Shown here: one piece after another, positions 1-8,236 of the stretch
How the letters are laid out: the number at the start of each line of letters is the position of its first letter
Numbering within the stretch: position 1 is the stretch's first letter
Origin: Gammaproteobacteria bacterium
GTDB lineage: Bacteria > Pseudomonadota > Gammaproteobacteria > Nevskiales > Nevskiaceae
NCBI GenBank assembly: GCA_016182805.1
Contig: JACPFV010000027.1
Span: 1-64,000, forward strand
Direction of reading: 5' to 3'
DNA: 64,000 nucleotides
The notes under the pieces: model-generated
Told to the model about the DNA's origin: nothing
The model's database searches: none
What the model saw: the letters and a program-made list of their open reading frames with translations, nothing else
Made by a program: the position numbers and the translations under genes

Positions 1-77
1 CAACGTCAACGGCATGTGCGCGGTGACAGGGTTTGGTTTTTGCCTTTGGGCCCCGTGGGCGTGGCCGAGCACTGGAG

Positions 78-191
78 CGAATGGGGCGTGGGCCCGGCAC
101 GATGCCGGGCCAGCGCAAGACTGGGCAGGATGCCCAGTTTGCGCGTTAGCCCCATTCGCGAAGCGCGCAGGGCACCGACGCGCAGCGTCGG
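78..191. repeat. Nested inverted repeats in the non-coding left end
   Basis: No credible gene lies in 1-428. An outer 10-bp inverted repeat (78-87 with 149-158) encloses two perfect hairpins: a 9-bp stem at 91-99/103-111 and an 8-bp stem at 120-127/131-138, each with a 3-nt loop. A further 7-bp hairpin lies at 175-181/185-191. The cloverleaf-like fold, with short open frames on both strands that match no family I know, suggests a dispersed REP/BIME-like intergenic element rather than a gene. Copy number cannot be judged from one window. Confidence 0.6.
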
Positions 192-217
192 ACACGCCGT
201 CGGGGTGCGCTTTCTTT

Positions 218-253
218 GGTTCCTTTCTTTACCCCATAGCAAAGAAAGGAACC
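218..253. repeat. Perfect 13-bp inverted repeat
   Basis: GGTTCCTTTCTTT (218-230) is repeated inverted at 241-253 around a 10-nt loop. The T-rich/A-rich stem stands out in very GC-rich DNA. It could end transcripts arriving from narI on the minus strand, since a hairpin here would lie about 175 nt beyond the narI stop, or it could be the conserved end of the repeat element to its left. Confidence 0.6.
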
Positions 254-341
254 CGCCCAGGAAGGGCGGAACAAAACGTCACTGACGGAGAACCACACGA
301 CCCGAAAGCGGAGCGTAACCACCGCACCCTGTTAGAACGAA

Positions 342-375
342 CCCCTCCCCCAACCCCCTCCCACAAGGGGAGGGG
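342..375. repeat. C-rich/G-rich inverted repeat after narI
   Basis: CCCCTCCCC at 342-350 pairs with GGGGAGGGG at 367-375. A second C-tract at 354-362 can compete for the same partner. It lies about 55 nt beyond the narI stop codon. It may act as a transcript end, but no run of T follows on the minus strand, so this is only a candidate. Confidence 0.4.
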
Positions 376-428
376 GAATGAAAGAAGTTGCTCCACCAGC
401 ATCGCCATCCCCGCCGCCGCACCGACCC

Positions 429-1124
429 TTACCGCGCCGCCACCTGCTTGACGCGCACCACCTGGTACGCGCGCGTGATATAGGACAGCGGCACGCTCCA
501 GATATGGACCAGGCGCGTGAACGGGAACAGCAGGAACACGGTCATGCCGAAGAACAGGTGCACCTTGTAGATGGTGTCCACGCCGCGGATCAGGCTGGGA
601 TCGACCGAAAGCGTCGCCACGCTCTTGACCCACGACGCCAGCGCCAGCATCACCGAAGGATCGCCCTGCTGCGCGTGGTGCCAGGACGTCGGGATGGTGG
701 ACAGGCCCAGGCACAGCGTGGTCAGCAGCCAGGCCAGGATGAAGATGTCCATGAAGCGGCTGACGGCGCGCACGCGGCGGTTGAGCAGGCGGCGCAGCAG
801 CAGGATGGTCGCGCCGATCAGGCACATCGTACCGAACACCAGGCCGGCGTAGATGGCGACGTACTGGTGCGTCAGGTCGGACACGCCCATGGCATGGAAC
901 CAGGACTCCGGCGTCAGCATGCCGCCCAGGTGGCCGAAGAAGATCATGATGATGCCGACGTGGAACCAGTTGCTGGCCAGCCGCATGTACTTCTTGGACA
1001 AGAGCTGACTCGAATCGCTCTTCCAGGTGTACTGCTCGCGCTCGAACCGGAGCAGGCTGCCGAGCAGGAAGATCGTGCCGGCCAGATACGGGTAGGCGCC
1101 GTAGATGAATTGGTGCAGGTCCAT
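429..1124 (-). CDS. narI: Respiratory nitrate reductase gamma subunit (cytochrome b)
   Basis: 231 aa, the family's usual length. It is the membrane dihaem cytochrome b that takes electrons from quinol and passes them to NarH. There are five hydrophobic segments. Four histidines, H55, H65, H189 and H207, sit where E. coli NarI has its haem ligands (56, 66, 187, 205). The ATG follows AGAGGA at good spacing. It is the last gene of the minus-strand nar operon, 13 nt after narJ. Confidence 0.97.
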   Translation of the reverse strand: MDLHQFIYGAYPYLAGTIFLLGSLLRFEREQYTWKSDSSQLLSKKYMRLASNWFHVGIIMIFFGHLGGMLTPESWFHAMGVSDLTHQYVAIYAGLVFGTMCLIGATILLLRRLLNRRVRAVSRFMDIFILAWLLTTLCLGLSTIPTSWHHAQQGDPSVMLALASWVKSVATLSVDPSLIRGVDTIYKVHLFFGMTVFLLFPFTRLVHIWSVPLSYITRAYQVVRVKQVAAR

Positions 1125-1137
1125 GTTGGGAGTCCTC

Positions 1138-1665
1138 TCAAGCGGCTTGCGCCAGCCGGCCGCGGCCGGCGACGAAGCGGATCAACGGGGCATAGGGGTT
1201 GTCGGCCTGTTCGAGGCGCGTGGCGATCGTACCGACGATCGCCGCGGCATCGCGCAGGAACACCTCGGCCTCGACCGGGTCGAGGCGCGCGGCGTATTCC
1301 AGCATCAGCGGCAGGTAGTCCGGCAGCTCGCCGTCCACCGCCTGCAAGCCCAGTGCCTTGTAGTGCTCGGCCAGCTCCGCGAGCGCCGGTCCGCGCTCGC
1401 GGCTGTCGCCGAAGGTGTGATGCGTCAGGTGCAGGCTGTGCTCGGGCGTGAGGTCGAAGGTCTGGGTGTACTCGGCCTGCAGATCCAGCAGGTCCTGCCG
1501 TTGCATCCAGGCGATCGCGCCGAGCAGGCGCTCGCGCTCGACCGGGTCGAGATCGCGGTCCTGCTCGACGCGGGCGGCCGCGTGCGCGAGGTTCCCCTTC
1601 AGCTCCTCGGTGGGGTAGTCGAGCAGGCGCGCCGCCACCGCATACACGCTGGCGGATGCGCTCAT
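1138..1665 (-). CDS. narJ: Nitrate reductase assembly chaperone
   Basis: 175 aa. NarJ/TorD-family chaperone that holds apo-NarGH while the molybdenum cofactor is inserted and before attachment to NarI; it is not part of the finished enzyme. The N-terminal ARLLDYP and the central LTHHTFGDSRERG followed by AEHY are typical of NarJ. The ATG overlaps the narH stop (ATGA), so the two are translationally coupled. The protein is shorter than E. coli NarJ (about 236 aa): the variable C-terminal extension is absent. Confidence 0.95.
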   Translation of the reverse strand: MSASASVYAVAARLLDYPTEELKGNLAHAAARVEQDRDLDPVERERLLGAIAWMQRQDLLDLQAEYTQTFDLTPEHSLHLTHHTFGDSRERGPALAELAEHYKALGLQAVDGELPDYLPLMLEYAARLDPVEAEVFLRDAAAIVGTIATRLEQADNPYAPLIRFVAGRGRLAQAA

Positions 1666-3218
1666 GACCCCTCCCCCTTTTCCGGCGGCGGCACGATGGT
1701 CAGCGGCACCTGCGAGGCAGTGCGCCGGCGCGGGAACAGCGATACGCCGCTGGAGCCGTGCGCGCTGACGTTGCCGGGCGAGAAGCCCATCTGGCCCTGG
1801 AACGCGTAGTAGTCCTCGTGCCGCAGCTCCTCGTTGGCGGTCGGCAGCACGAAACGGTCCTCGTAGTTGGCGACCGCGAGGTAGCGGTACATCTCTTCCG
1901 CCTGCTCCGCGGACAAGCCGACCGTCTGCAGGACTTCGGGGCGCGGCTGGTTGAGCACGCGCTTGGTGCGCTGGTACGAGCGCATCGCCAGCAGCCGGCG
2001 CAGCGCGGACAGGATCGGCGCCTCGTCGCCCGCGGTCAGCAGGTTGGCCAGGAACTTGGCCGGGAAGCGCAGCGCCTCGGCCTTCGGGATCATGCCGTCG
2101 GCCTCGGTCGGCAGCTTGCCCTGGTCGAGCTGGCTCTGCACCGGCGACAGCGGCGGCACGTACCACATCATCGGCAGCGTGCGGAACTCGGGATGCAGCG
2201 GGAACGCGATCTTCCACTCCATCGCCATCTTCCACACCGGCGAGTTGCGGGCGGCGTTGAGCCAGTTCTCCGGGATGCCCTGCTTGAGCGCCTCGGCGGC
2301 GACCGCGGGATCGTTCGGGTTCAGGAAGATGTCGAGTTGCGCCTGGTACAGGTCGGTGGCGCCGTCGGCAGCGGCCGCGTCCTTGATGCGGTCGGCGTCA
2401 TACAGCACCACGCCCATGTAGCGGATGCGGCCGACGCAGCTCTCGGCGCAGGCCGGCGGCATGCCGGACTCGATGCGCGGGTAGCACAGGATGCACTTCT
2501 CCGCCTTGCCCGACTCCCAGTTGTAGTAGACCTTCTTGTACGGGCAGCCGGACACGCACATGCGCCAGCCGCGGCAGCGGTCCTGGTCGACCAGCACCAC
2601 GCCGTCCTCGGCGCGCTTGTAGATCGCGCCGGACGGGCAGCTCGCCACGCACGCCGGGTTGAGGCAGTGGTTGCACAAGCGCGGCAGGTACAGGTGGAAG
2701 GTGTTCTGGAACTGCGCGTACATCTGCTTCTCGATGTCCGCGAAGTTGACGTCCTTCGAACGGTTGGCGAACTCGCCGGCCAGGTCGTCCTCCCAGTTCG
2801 GGCCCCACTGGATCTTGTCGATGCGCGAGCCGTCCACCTGCGAGCGCGGGCGCGCGGTGGGCGCGGCCTCGGACAGCGGCGCGTTCTGCAGGTGGGCGTA
2901 GTCGTAGTCGAACGGCTCGTAGTAGTCGTCGATCTCCGGCAGGTTGGGGTTGGAGAACAGCTCGGCCAGCTTGAGCACGCGGCCGCCGGCCTTGAGGTCC
3001 AGCTTGCCGTTCTTCTTCTGCCAGCCGCCCTTCCACTTCTCCTGGTCTTCCCAGTTCTTCGGGTAGCCGACGCCGGGCTTGGACTCGACGTTGTTGAACC
3101 AGGCGTACTCGACGCCCTTGCGGTTGGTCCAGATGTTCTTGCACGTCACCGAGCAGGTGTGGCAGCCGATGCACTTGTCCAGGTTCAGGACCATCGCGAC
3201 TTGCGCGCGGATTTTCAT
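1662..3218 (-). CDS. narH: Respiratory nitrate reductase beta subunit (Fe-S)
   Basis: 518 aa. Carries electrons from NarI haem to NarG through three [4Fe-4S] clusters and one [3Fe-4S] cluster. Four cysteine groups are visible: C16/C19/C22/C26; CNHCLNPAC with its distal CP; CRGWRMCVSGCP, where Trp replaces a cysteine as expected of the [3Fe-4S] site; and CILC with a distal CAESC. The tail is extended by about 20 residues rich in Arg and Pro. It starts 9 nt after narG and overlaps narJ by 4 nt. Confidence 0.97.
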   Translation of the reverse strand: MKIRAQVAMVLNLDKCIGCHTCSVTCKNIWTNRKGVEYAWFNNVESKPGVGYPKNWEDQEKWKGGWQKKNGKLDLKAGGRVLKLAELFSNPNLPEIDDYYEPFDYDYAHLQNAPLSEAAPTARPRSQVDGSRIDKIQWGPNWEDDLAGEFANRSKDVNFADIEKQMYAQFQNTFHLYLPRLCNHCLNPACVASCPSGAIYKRAEDGVVLVDQDRCRGWRMCVSGCPYKKVYYNWESGKAEKCILCYPRIESGMPPACAESCVGRIRYMGVVLYDADRIKDAAAADGATDLYQAQLDIFLNPNDPAVAAEALKQGIPENWLNAARNSPVWKMAMEWKIAFPLHPEFRTLPMMWYVPPLSPVQSQLDQGKLPTEADGMIPKAEALRFPAKFLANLLTAGDEAPILSALRRLLAMRSYQRTKRVLNQPRPEVLQTVGLSAEQAEEMYRYLAVANYEDRFVLPTANEELRHEDYYAFQGQMGFSPGNVSAHGSSGVSLFPRRRTASQVPLTIVPPPEKGEGS

Positions 3219-3227
3219 GTATCGCTC

Positions 3228-6200
3228 CTACTTGTTGATGCCCGGCGGGTTGAGTGCGGCCTCGCGTTCCGGCGTCAGCGGACGCTCCAGCCAGTCGACC
3301 GCTCCATCCTCGATCTTGTGGATCGCGACGTACTCGTCGCGCTGCGAGCCGACCGTGCCGTAGTAGTTGAAGCCGTACGCAAGCTGCGCGTAGCCGCCAA
3401 TCATGTGCGTCGGCTTGACCACCACGCGGGTCACGGAGTTGAGAATGCCGCCGCGCTTGCCGGTGCTCGGCGAGCCCGGCACGTTCACGATCTTCTCCTG
3501 CGCGTGGTACATCAGCGCCATGCCGCGCGGCACGCGCTGGCTGACCACCACGCGCGCCACCGTGGCGCCGTTGGCATTGACCGCCTCGACCCAGTCGTTG
3601 TCCTTGAGGCCGATGGACTTGGCGTCGTCCTCCGCCACCCACATCGTCGGGCCGCCGCGGAACAGGTTGAGCATCCGCAGGTTGTCGTTGTAGGTGGAAT
3701 GGATGCCCCACTTGGAGTGCGGCGTGATCCAGTTCAGCACCAGGTGCGGCTTCTTCTTCACGCGCTCAGGCAGCGCCTGGTGCGCCTTCAGGTCCACCGG
3801 CGGGCGGTAGGCGCAGAAGCCCTCGCCGAAGTCCAGCATCCATTCGTGGTCCTGGTAGAACTGCGCGCGCCCGGTCAGCGTGCGGAACGGGATGTGCTCG
3901 TGGACGTTGGTCCAGCCGGCGGTGTAGCTGACGTGCTCCGACTCGATGCCGGACCAGGTCGGCGCGGTGATGATCTTGCGCGGCTGCGCCTGGATGTCGC
4001 GGAAGCGGATCTTGTCGTCGCGCCGCGGGTCGCACAGGTGCAGGTGGTCGATGCCGGTCTTCTGCGACAGCGCCTTCCACGACTTGTGCGCGACCTCGCC
4101 GTTGGTCTCGGGCGCCAGTTGCAGGATCGCCTCGCACACCGAGATGTCCTCTTCCAGCGAAGGCATGCCCTTGGACACGCCCTCCTCCGTCACCGTGCGG
4201 TTCAGCTCGCGCAGCTCCTCGTACTCCTGCTCGGTCTTCCAGTCGATGCCCTTGACGTTGTTGCCGAGCTTCTCCAGCAGCGGTCCCAGGCCGATGAACT
4301 TGTTGTAGGTCTGGCCGTAGTTGCGCTCGACCACCTTCAGGATCGGCAGCGACTTGCCGGGCACCGGTTCGCACTCGCCCTTCTTCCAGTCCTTGACGCC
4401 GAGCGGCTGCGCCAGCTCGGCCGGGCTGTCGTGCATCATCGGGATGGCGACGAGGTCCTTGCGCGTGCCCAGGTGCTTGGCTGCCAGCTCCGAGAACCGC
4501 TTGGCGATGCGCTTGAAGATCTGCCAGTCGGTCTTGCTCTCCCACGCCGGGCTCACCGCCTCCGACAGCGGGTGGATGAACGGGTGCATGTCCGTGGTGT
4601 TGAGGTCGTGCTTCTCGTACCACGTCGCCGTCGGCAGGATGATGTCGGAGTACGCGCCGGTGGTGTTGAGGCGGAAGTTGATGTCCACCATCAGGTCCAG
4701 CTTGGCGATCGGCGCGTCCTCGCGCCACTTGATCTCCTTGCAGGCGGCGCCTTCCTTGCCCTCGGACAGCACACCGTTCTGCGCGCCCAGCAGGTGCTTG
4801 AGGAAGTACTCGTGGCCCTTGGCCGAGCAGCCGAGCAGGTTCGCGCGCCACACGAACAGGTTGCGCGGCCAGCTTTCCGGCGCGTCGATGTCCTCCGCGG
4901 CAAAGCGCAGCGCGCCGCTCTTGAGCTGGCTCACGACGTGCTTGGCCACGCCCGCCTCGTCGGTGGCGCCGGCCTTGGCGGCCTCGTCGCAGACGTCCAG
5001 CGGGTTCTTGTTGAAATGCGGCGCCGACGGCAGCCAGCCCAGGCGCTGCGAAATGACGTTGTAGTCGGCGAGCTGCAGGCCGCGCGTGCGGCCCGTGGCG
5101 GTGGGCGACAGCAGGCTGTCGGCCTCGACCTTCTCGTAGCGCCACTGGTCGGTGTGGAAGTACCAGTAGCTGGTCGCGTTCATCTGCCGCGACGGCCGGT
5201 GCCAGTCCAGGCCGAACGCAATCGGCGCCCAGCCGGCCTGCGGACGCAGCTTCTCCTGGCCCACGTAATGCGCCCAGCCGCCGCCGGACTGCCCGATGCA
5301 CCCGCACATGTGCAGCAGGTTCATGATGGCGCGGTAGTTCATGTCGTTATGGAACCAGTGGTTGATCGCCGCGCCCAGGATCACCATGGATTTGCCGTTC
5401 GTGCGCGAGGCGTTGTCCGCGAACTCGCGCCCGGTACGGATGATGAGATCGCGCTTCACGCCGGTGATCTTTTCCTGCCAGGCCGGCGTGTACGGCACGT
5501 TCTCGTCGTCGTACGACGTGGCGACGTTGCCGCCGCCCAGGCCGCGGTCGATGCCGTACTGCGCGACCTGCATGTCGAACACCGTCGCGACGTACGCCTC
5601 CTCGCCGCCGGCGAGCCGCAGCTTGCGCACCGGCACGTTGCGCGGCAGCACCTCGCCCTGCCCCGGCACGAAGTGCGGGAAGGCGACCGGCACCACCGCG
5701 TCGCGCCCGTCGATGCACGAGAGCTGGGCGGCGATGTCCTTGCCGTCGGCCGCGTTCTTCGGCAGCAGGTTCCAGCGGCCGTCCTCGCCCCAGCGGAAGC
5801 CGATGGAGCCGTTGGGCGCGACGAAGGCCTTGGAGGTCTCGTCCCAGACGATGGTCTTCCACTCCGGGTTGTTCTTCTCGCCCAGCGCGCCGTCAAAGTC
5901 GCTGGCGCGCAGGAAGCGGTCGCTGACGTAGCTCTCGCCCTGCTTGCGCAGCAGCACCTGCACCGGAAGGTCGGTGTATTTGCGTGCGTACTGGGTGAAG
6001 TAGGGATCCTGCCGGTCGATGTGGAATTCCTTGAGCGCCACGTGGCCCATGGCGAGGAACGCCGCCGCATCCGTGCCCTGGCGCACCGGCATCCATAGGT
6101 CGGCGAACTTCACGTACTCCGCATAGTCCGGCGCCATCGACACGATCTTGGTGCCCTTGTAGCGCGCCTCGACCGCGAAGTGGGCGTCCGGCGTGCGCGT

Positions 6201-6974
6201 CATCGGCAGGTTGGCGCCGCAGACGATGATGTAGCCCGAGTTGTACCAGTCGGCCGCCTCCGGCACGTCGGTCTGCTCGCCCCAGACCTGCGGCGAGGCC
6301 GGCGGCAGGTCGCAGTACCAGTCGTAAAAGCTGCCGCAGGGCGCGCCCAGCAGCGACAGGTAACGCGAGCCGGCGGCGTAGGAAATCATGGACATCGCCG
6401 GAATCGGCGAGAAGCCGAAGATGCGGTCCGGTCCCCACTTCTTGATCGTGTAGACGTTGGCCGCGGCAATGATCTCGTTGACCTCGTCCCAGTTGCTGCG
6501 CACGAAGCCGCCCAGGCCGCGCACCGCGGTGTAGCGCTTGCGCTTGGCCGGGTCGGCCTGGATCGCCTCCCAGGCCGCGACCGGGTCCTTGCCCGCGGCG
6601 CGCTCGGCGCGGTACAGCTCCAGCAGGCGCCCGCGCACCATCGGGTGCTTGATGCGGTGCGGGCTGTACAGGTACCAGGAGAACGACGCGCCGCGCTGGC
6701 AGCCGCGCGGCTCGTGGTTGGGCATGTCCGGCCGCGTGCGCGGATAGTCGGTCTGCTGCATCTCGAACGCGACCAGGCCGTTCTTGACGTGGATTTTCCA
6801 GCTGCACCCGCCGGTGCAGTTCACGCCGTGCGTCGAGCGCACGATCTTGTCGAAGCGCCAGCGGTTGCGGTACGCGTCCTCCCAGCCGCGGTCCTCGCAG
6901 GTGGTCGCGCCGTGGCCGTCGGAAAACGGCTCGGCTTTCTTGAAGAAGTTCAGGCGATCAAAGAAGTGACTCAT
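3228..6974 (-). CDS. narG: Respiratory nitrate reductase alpha subunit (molybdopterin)
   Basis: 1248 aa, full length. Cytoplasm-facing catalytic subunit that reduces nitrate to nitrite at a Mo-bis-MGD centre. The FS0 cluster ligands H49, C53, C57 and C92 match E. coli NarG, within THGVNCTGGCSW and NHEPRGCQRG. There is no twin-arginine signal, in line with a cytoplasmic-side enzyme. It lies between a porin gene and narH in a single minus-strand operon. Long reading frames on the opposite strand here are GC-driven shadows. Confidence 0.98.
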   Translation of the reverse strand: MSHFFDRLNFFKKAEPFSDGHGATTCEDRGWEDAYRNRWRFDKIVRSTHGVNCTGGCSWKIHVKNGLVAFEMQQTDYPRTRPDMPNHEPRGCQRGASFSWYLYSPHRIKHPMVRGRLLELYRAERAAGKDPVAAWEAIQADPAKRKRYTAVRGLGGFVRSNWDEVNEIIAAANVYTIKKWGPDRIFGFSPIPAMSMISYAAGSRYLSLLGAPCGSFYDWYCDLPPASPQVWGEQTDVPEAADWYNSGYIIVCGANLPMTRTPDAHFAVEARYKGTKIVSMAPDYAEYVKFADLWMPVRQGTDAAAFLAMGHVALKEFHIDRQDPYFTQYARKYTDLPVQVLLRKQGESYVSDRFLRASDFDGALGEKNNPEWKTIVWDETSKAFVAPNGSIGFRWGEDGRWNLLPKNAADGKDIAAQLSCIDGRDAVVPVAFPHFVPGQGEVLPRNVPVRKLRLAGGEEAYVATVFDMQVAQYGIDRGLGGGNVATSYDDENVPYTPAWQEKITGVKRDLIIRTGREFADNASRTNGKSMVILGAAINHWFHNDMNYRAIMNLLHMCGCIGQSGGGWAHYVGQEKLRPQAGWAPIAFGLDWHRPSRQMNATSYWYFHTDQWRYEKVEADSLLSPTATGRTRGLQLADYNVISQRLGWLPSAPHFNKNPLDVCDEAAKAGATDEAGVAKHVVSQLKSGALRFAAEDIDAPESWPRNLFVWRANLLGCSAKGHEYFLKHLLGAQNGVLSEGKEGAACKEIKWREDAPIAKLDLMVDINFRLNTTGAYSDIILPTATWYEKHDLNTTDMHPFIHPLSEAVSPAWESKTDWQIFKRIAKRFSELAAKHLGTRKDLVAIPMMHDSPAELAQPLGVKDWKKGECEPVPGKSLPILKVVERNYGQTYNKFIGLGPLLEKLGNNVKGIDWKTEQEYEELRELNRTVTEEGVSKGMPSLEEDISVCEAILQLAPETNGEVAHKSWKALSQKTGIDHLHLCDPRRDDKIRFRDIQAQPRKIITAPTWSGIESEHVSYTAGWTNVHEHIPFRTLTGRAQFYQDHEWMLDFGEGFCAYRPPVDLKAHQALPERVKKKPHLVLNWITPHSKWGIHSTYNDNLRMLNLFRGGPTMWVAEDDAKSIGLKDNDWVEAVNANGATVARVVVSQRVPRGMALMYHAQEKIVNVPGSPSTGKRGGILNSVTRVVVKPTHMIGGYAQLAYGFNYYGTVGSQRDEYVAIHKIEDGAVDWLERPLTPEREAALNPPGINK

Positions 6975-7004
6975 CGTTGTCTCCGCGGTCTCATGCCGGC
7001 CAGC

Positions 7005-8213
7005 TCAGAATCGGTACTCGACCCAGGCCCAGGTCTTGGTCGTGTCGAACGAGAAGTCCTTGGCGTCGTAGTTGGCGTACTTGGCGCCGACGCTGAGCGT
7101 GTCCAGGAACGCCCAGGTGAGCTGAGCGTCCAGTTCCTTGCCGTAGTCCGCGCTGCCGGTGTCGGCGTCGAAACGGTGGCTGCGCACCATCCAGCCGAGT
7201 TTCTGGAACGCGGTGCCGCCTGCCTGCAGGTAGACGTCGCGCAGGCCGGTGGCCGGCGTGGACAGGAACAGGTCGGCCCAGCCGTTGAAGGCGTGCAGCG
7301 TCGCCAGCGGCGTCTGGAAGGCGCTCGCGCCGTCGCCGCCCAGCAGCTCGTAGCCGAGCTTGACCCCCACGGCGGGAACGCCGTAGCCCAGCTCGGCCAG
7401 GGAGTAGCCGTGGCTGTCGAAGCTGGCGTCGGCGTAGTCCGACTGCTGCGCGTACTCCAGCGCGTAACCGAACTTGCCCGCTCCCAGCGCGACTGCGCCG
7501 GTGGCGCGCAGACCCAGGGTGCGGCTATCGGCCGGCGGCGTCGGGACGCCGCCGGTCGCCCAGTCCAGCAGGTAGCCGTAGGCGACCAGATTCAGCTCCG
7601 GCGCCAGCGCATAGGACACGTTCAGCAGATGCCCGTGCAGCGGCCGGTCGGTCGCGATGATGGTGTTGGCGTCGGTCAGGAACGCGTAGCGCACCGTGGT
7701 CTTCGGCAGCCAGGTGGCGCCCGTGACGGACAGGGCGTCGTAGGTCTGCTCGTTCTGGCGCCAGCCGACGTTGCCGACGAAGCGCGCGTTGTCGAGCACG
7801 ATGCGCTGGCGCCCGTACTTCAGCGTGGTGCCGGCAATGCCGGTGTAGCGGATGTAGGCCTGATTCAGCTCGTTGGAGTCCGGATCGGCCACCACCGCGT
7901 AGCTGCCCGCGGGCGTCGGGCTGTAGTTAGCCGAGCCGATGTGCGACACGCCCTCGAACTCGATGCCGGCGTCGAAGCCGTTCCAGGCGCCGGTCGTGTA
8001 ACCCAGGCGCGTACGCACGGTGTTGGCCTCGGCATCCTTCTTCGCCGGGTTGTCGGTATCCACGCTCTCATGGCGCAGCCGGAGATCCAGGTTTGCGCGC
8101 CCGCCTTCCAGGGCGGCGCGCAGCGTCGGCGCCTGGTCTGCGGCGTTGGCGCCGGGCGCGGCCAGCGTGATCCCGGCAAGCAGCCCCAGTAACGCGTTCT
8201 TGTGTTGTTTCAT
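7005..8213 (-). CDS. Outer-membrane porin of the nar operon (alginate-export-like)
   Basis: 402 aa. An N-terminal signal peptide (about residues 1-24, ending GANA) precedes a barrel-like sequence of alternating hydrophobic strands, and the last residue is Phe (EYRF), as in Omp85-assembled barrels. The ATG is preceded by AGGA. It resembles the alginate-export porin family, members of which often sit beside narK/narG; a role in letting nitrate or nitrite across the outer membrane is inferred from position only. It lies 30 nt before narG and 23 nt after narK2. Confidence 0.8.
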   Translation of the reverse strand: MKQHKNALLGLLAGITLAAPGANAADQAPTLRAALEGGRANLDLRLRHESVDTDNPAKKDAEANTVRTRLGYTTGAWNGFDAGIEFEGVSHIGSANYSPTPAGSYAVVADPDSNELNQAYIRYTGIAGTTLKYGRQRIVLDNARFVGNVGWRQNEQTYDALSVTGATWLPKTTVRYAFLTDANTIIATDRPLHGHLLNVSYALAPELNLVAYGYLLDWATGGVPTPPADSRTLGLRATGAVALGAGKFGYALEYAQQSDYADASFDSHGYSLAELGYGVPAVGVKLGYELLGGDGASAFQTPLATLHAFNGWADLFLSTPATGLRDVYLQAGGTAFQKLGWMVRSHRFDADTGSADYGKELDAQLTWAFLDTLSVGAKYANYDAKDFSFDTTKTWAWVEYRF

Positions 8214-8236
8214 GGCAATGGTCCTGTCGAATCCGA

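Noticed and set aside
1-285. Short open frames on both strands at the left end as genes
   Set aside because: They overlap one another and a dense set of hairpins, and match no known family; better explained as a structured repeat.
1758-6098. A 1446-residue open frame on the plus strand across narH and narG
   Set aside because: It is antisense to two clear nar genes, is rich in Arg, Ala, Val and His without family motifs, and arises from third-position GC bias.
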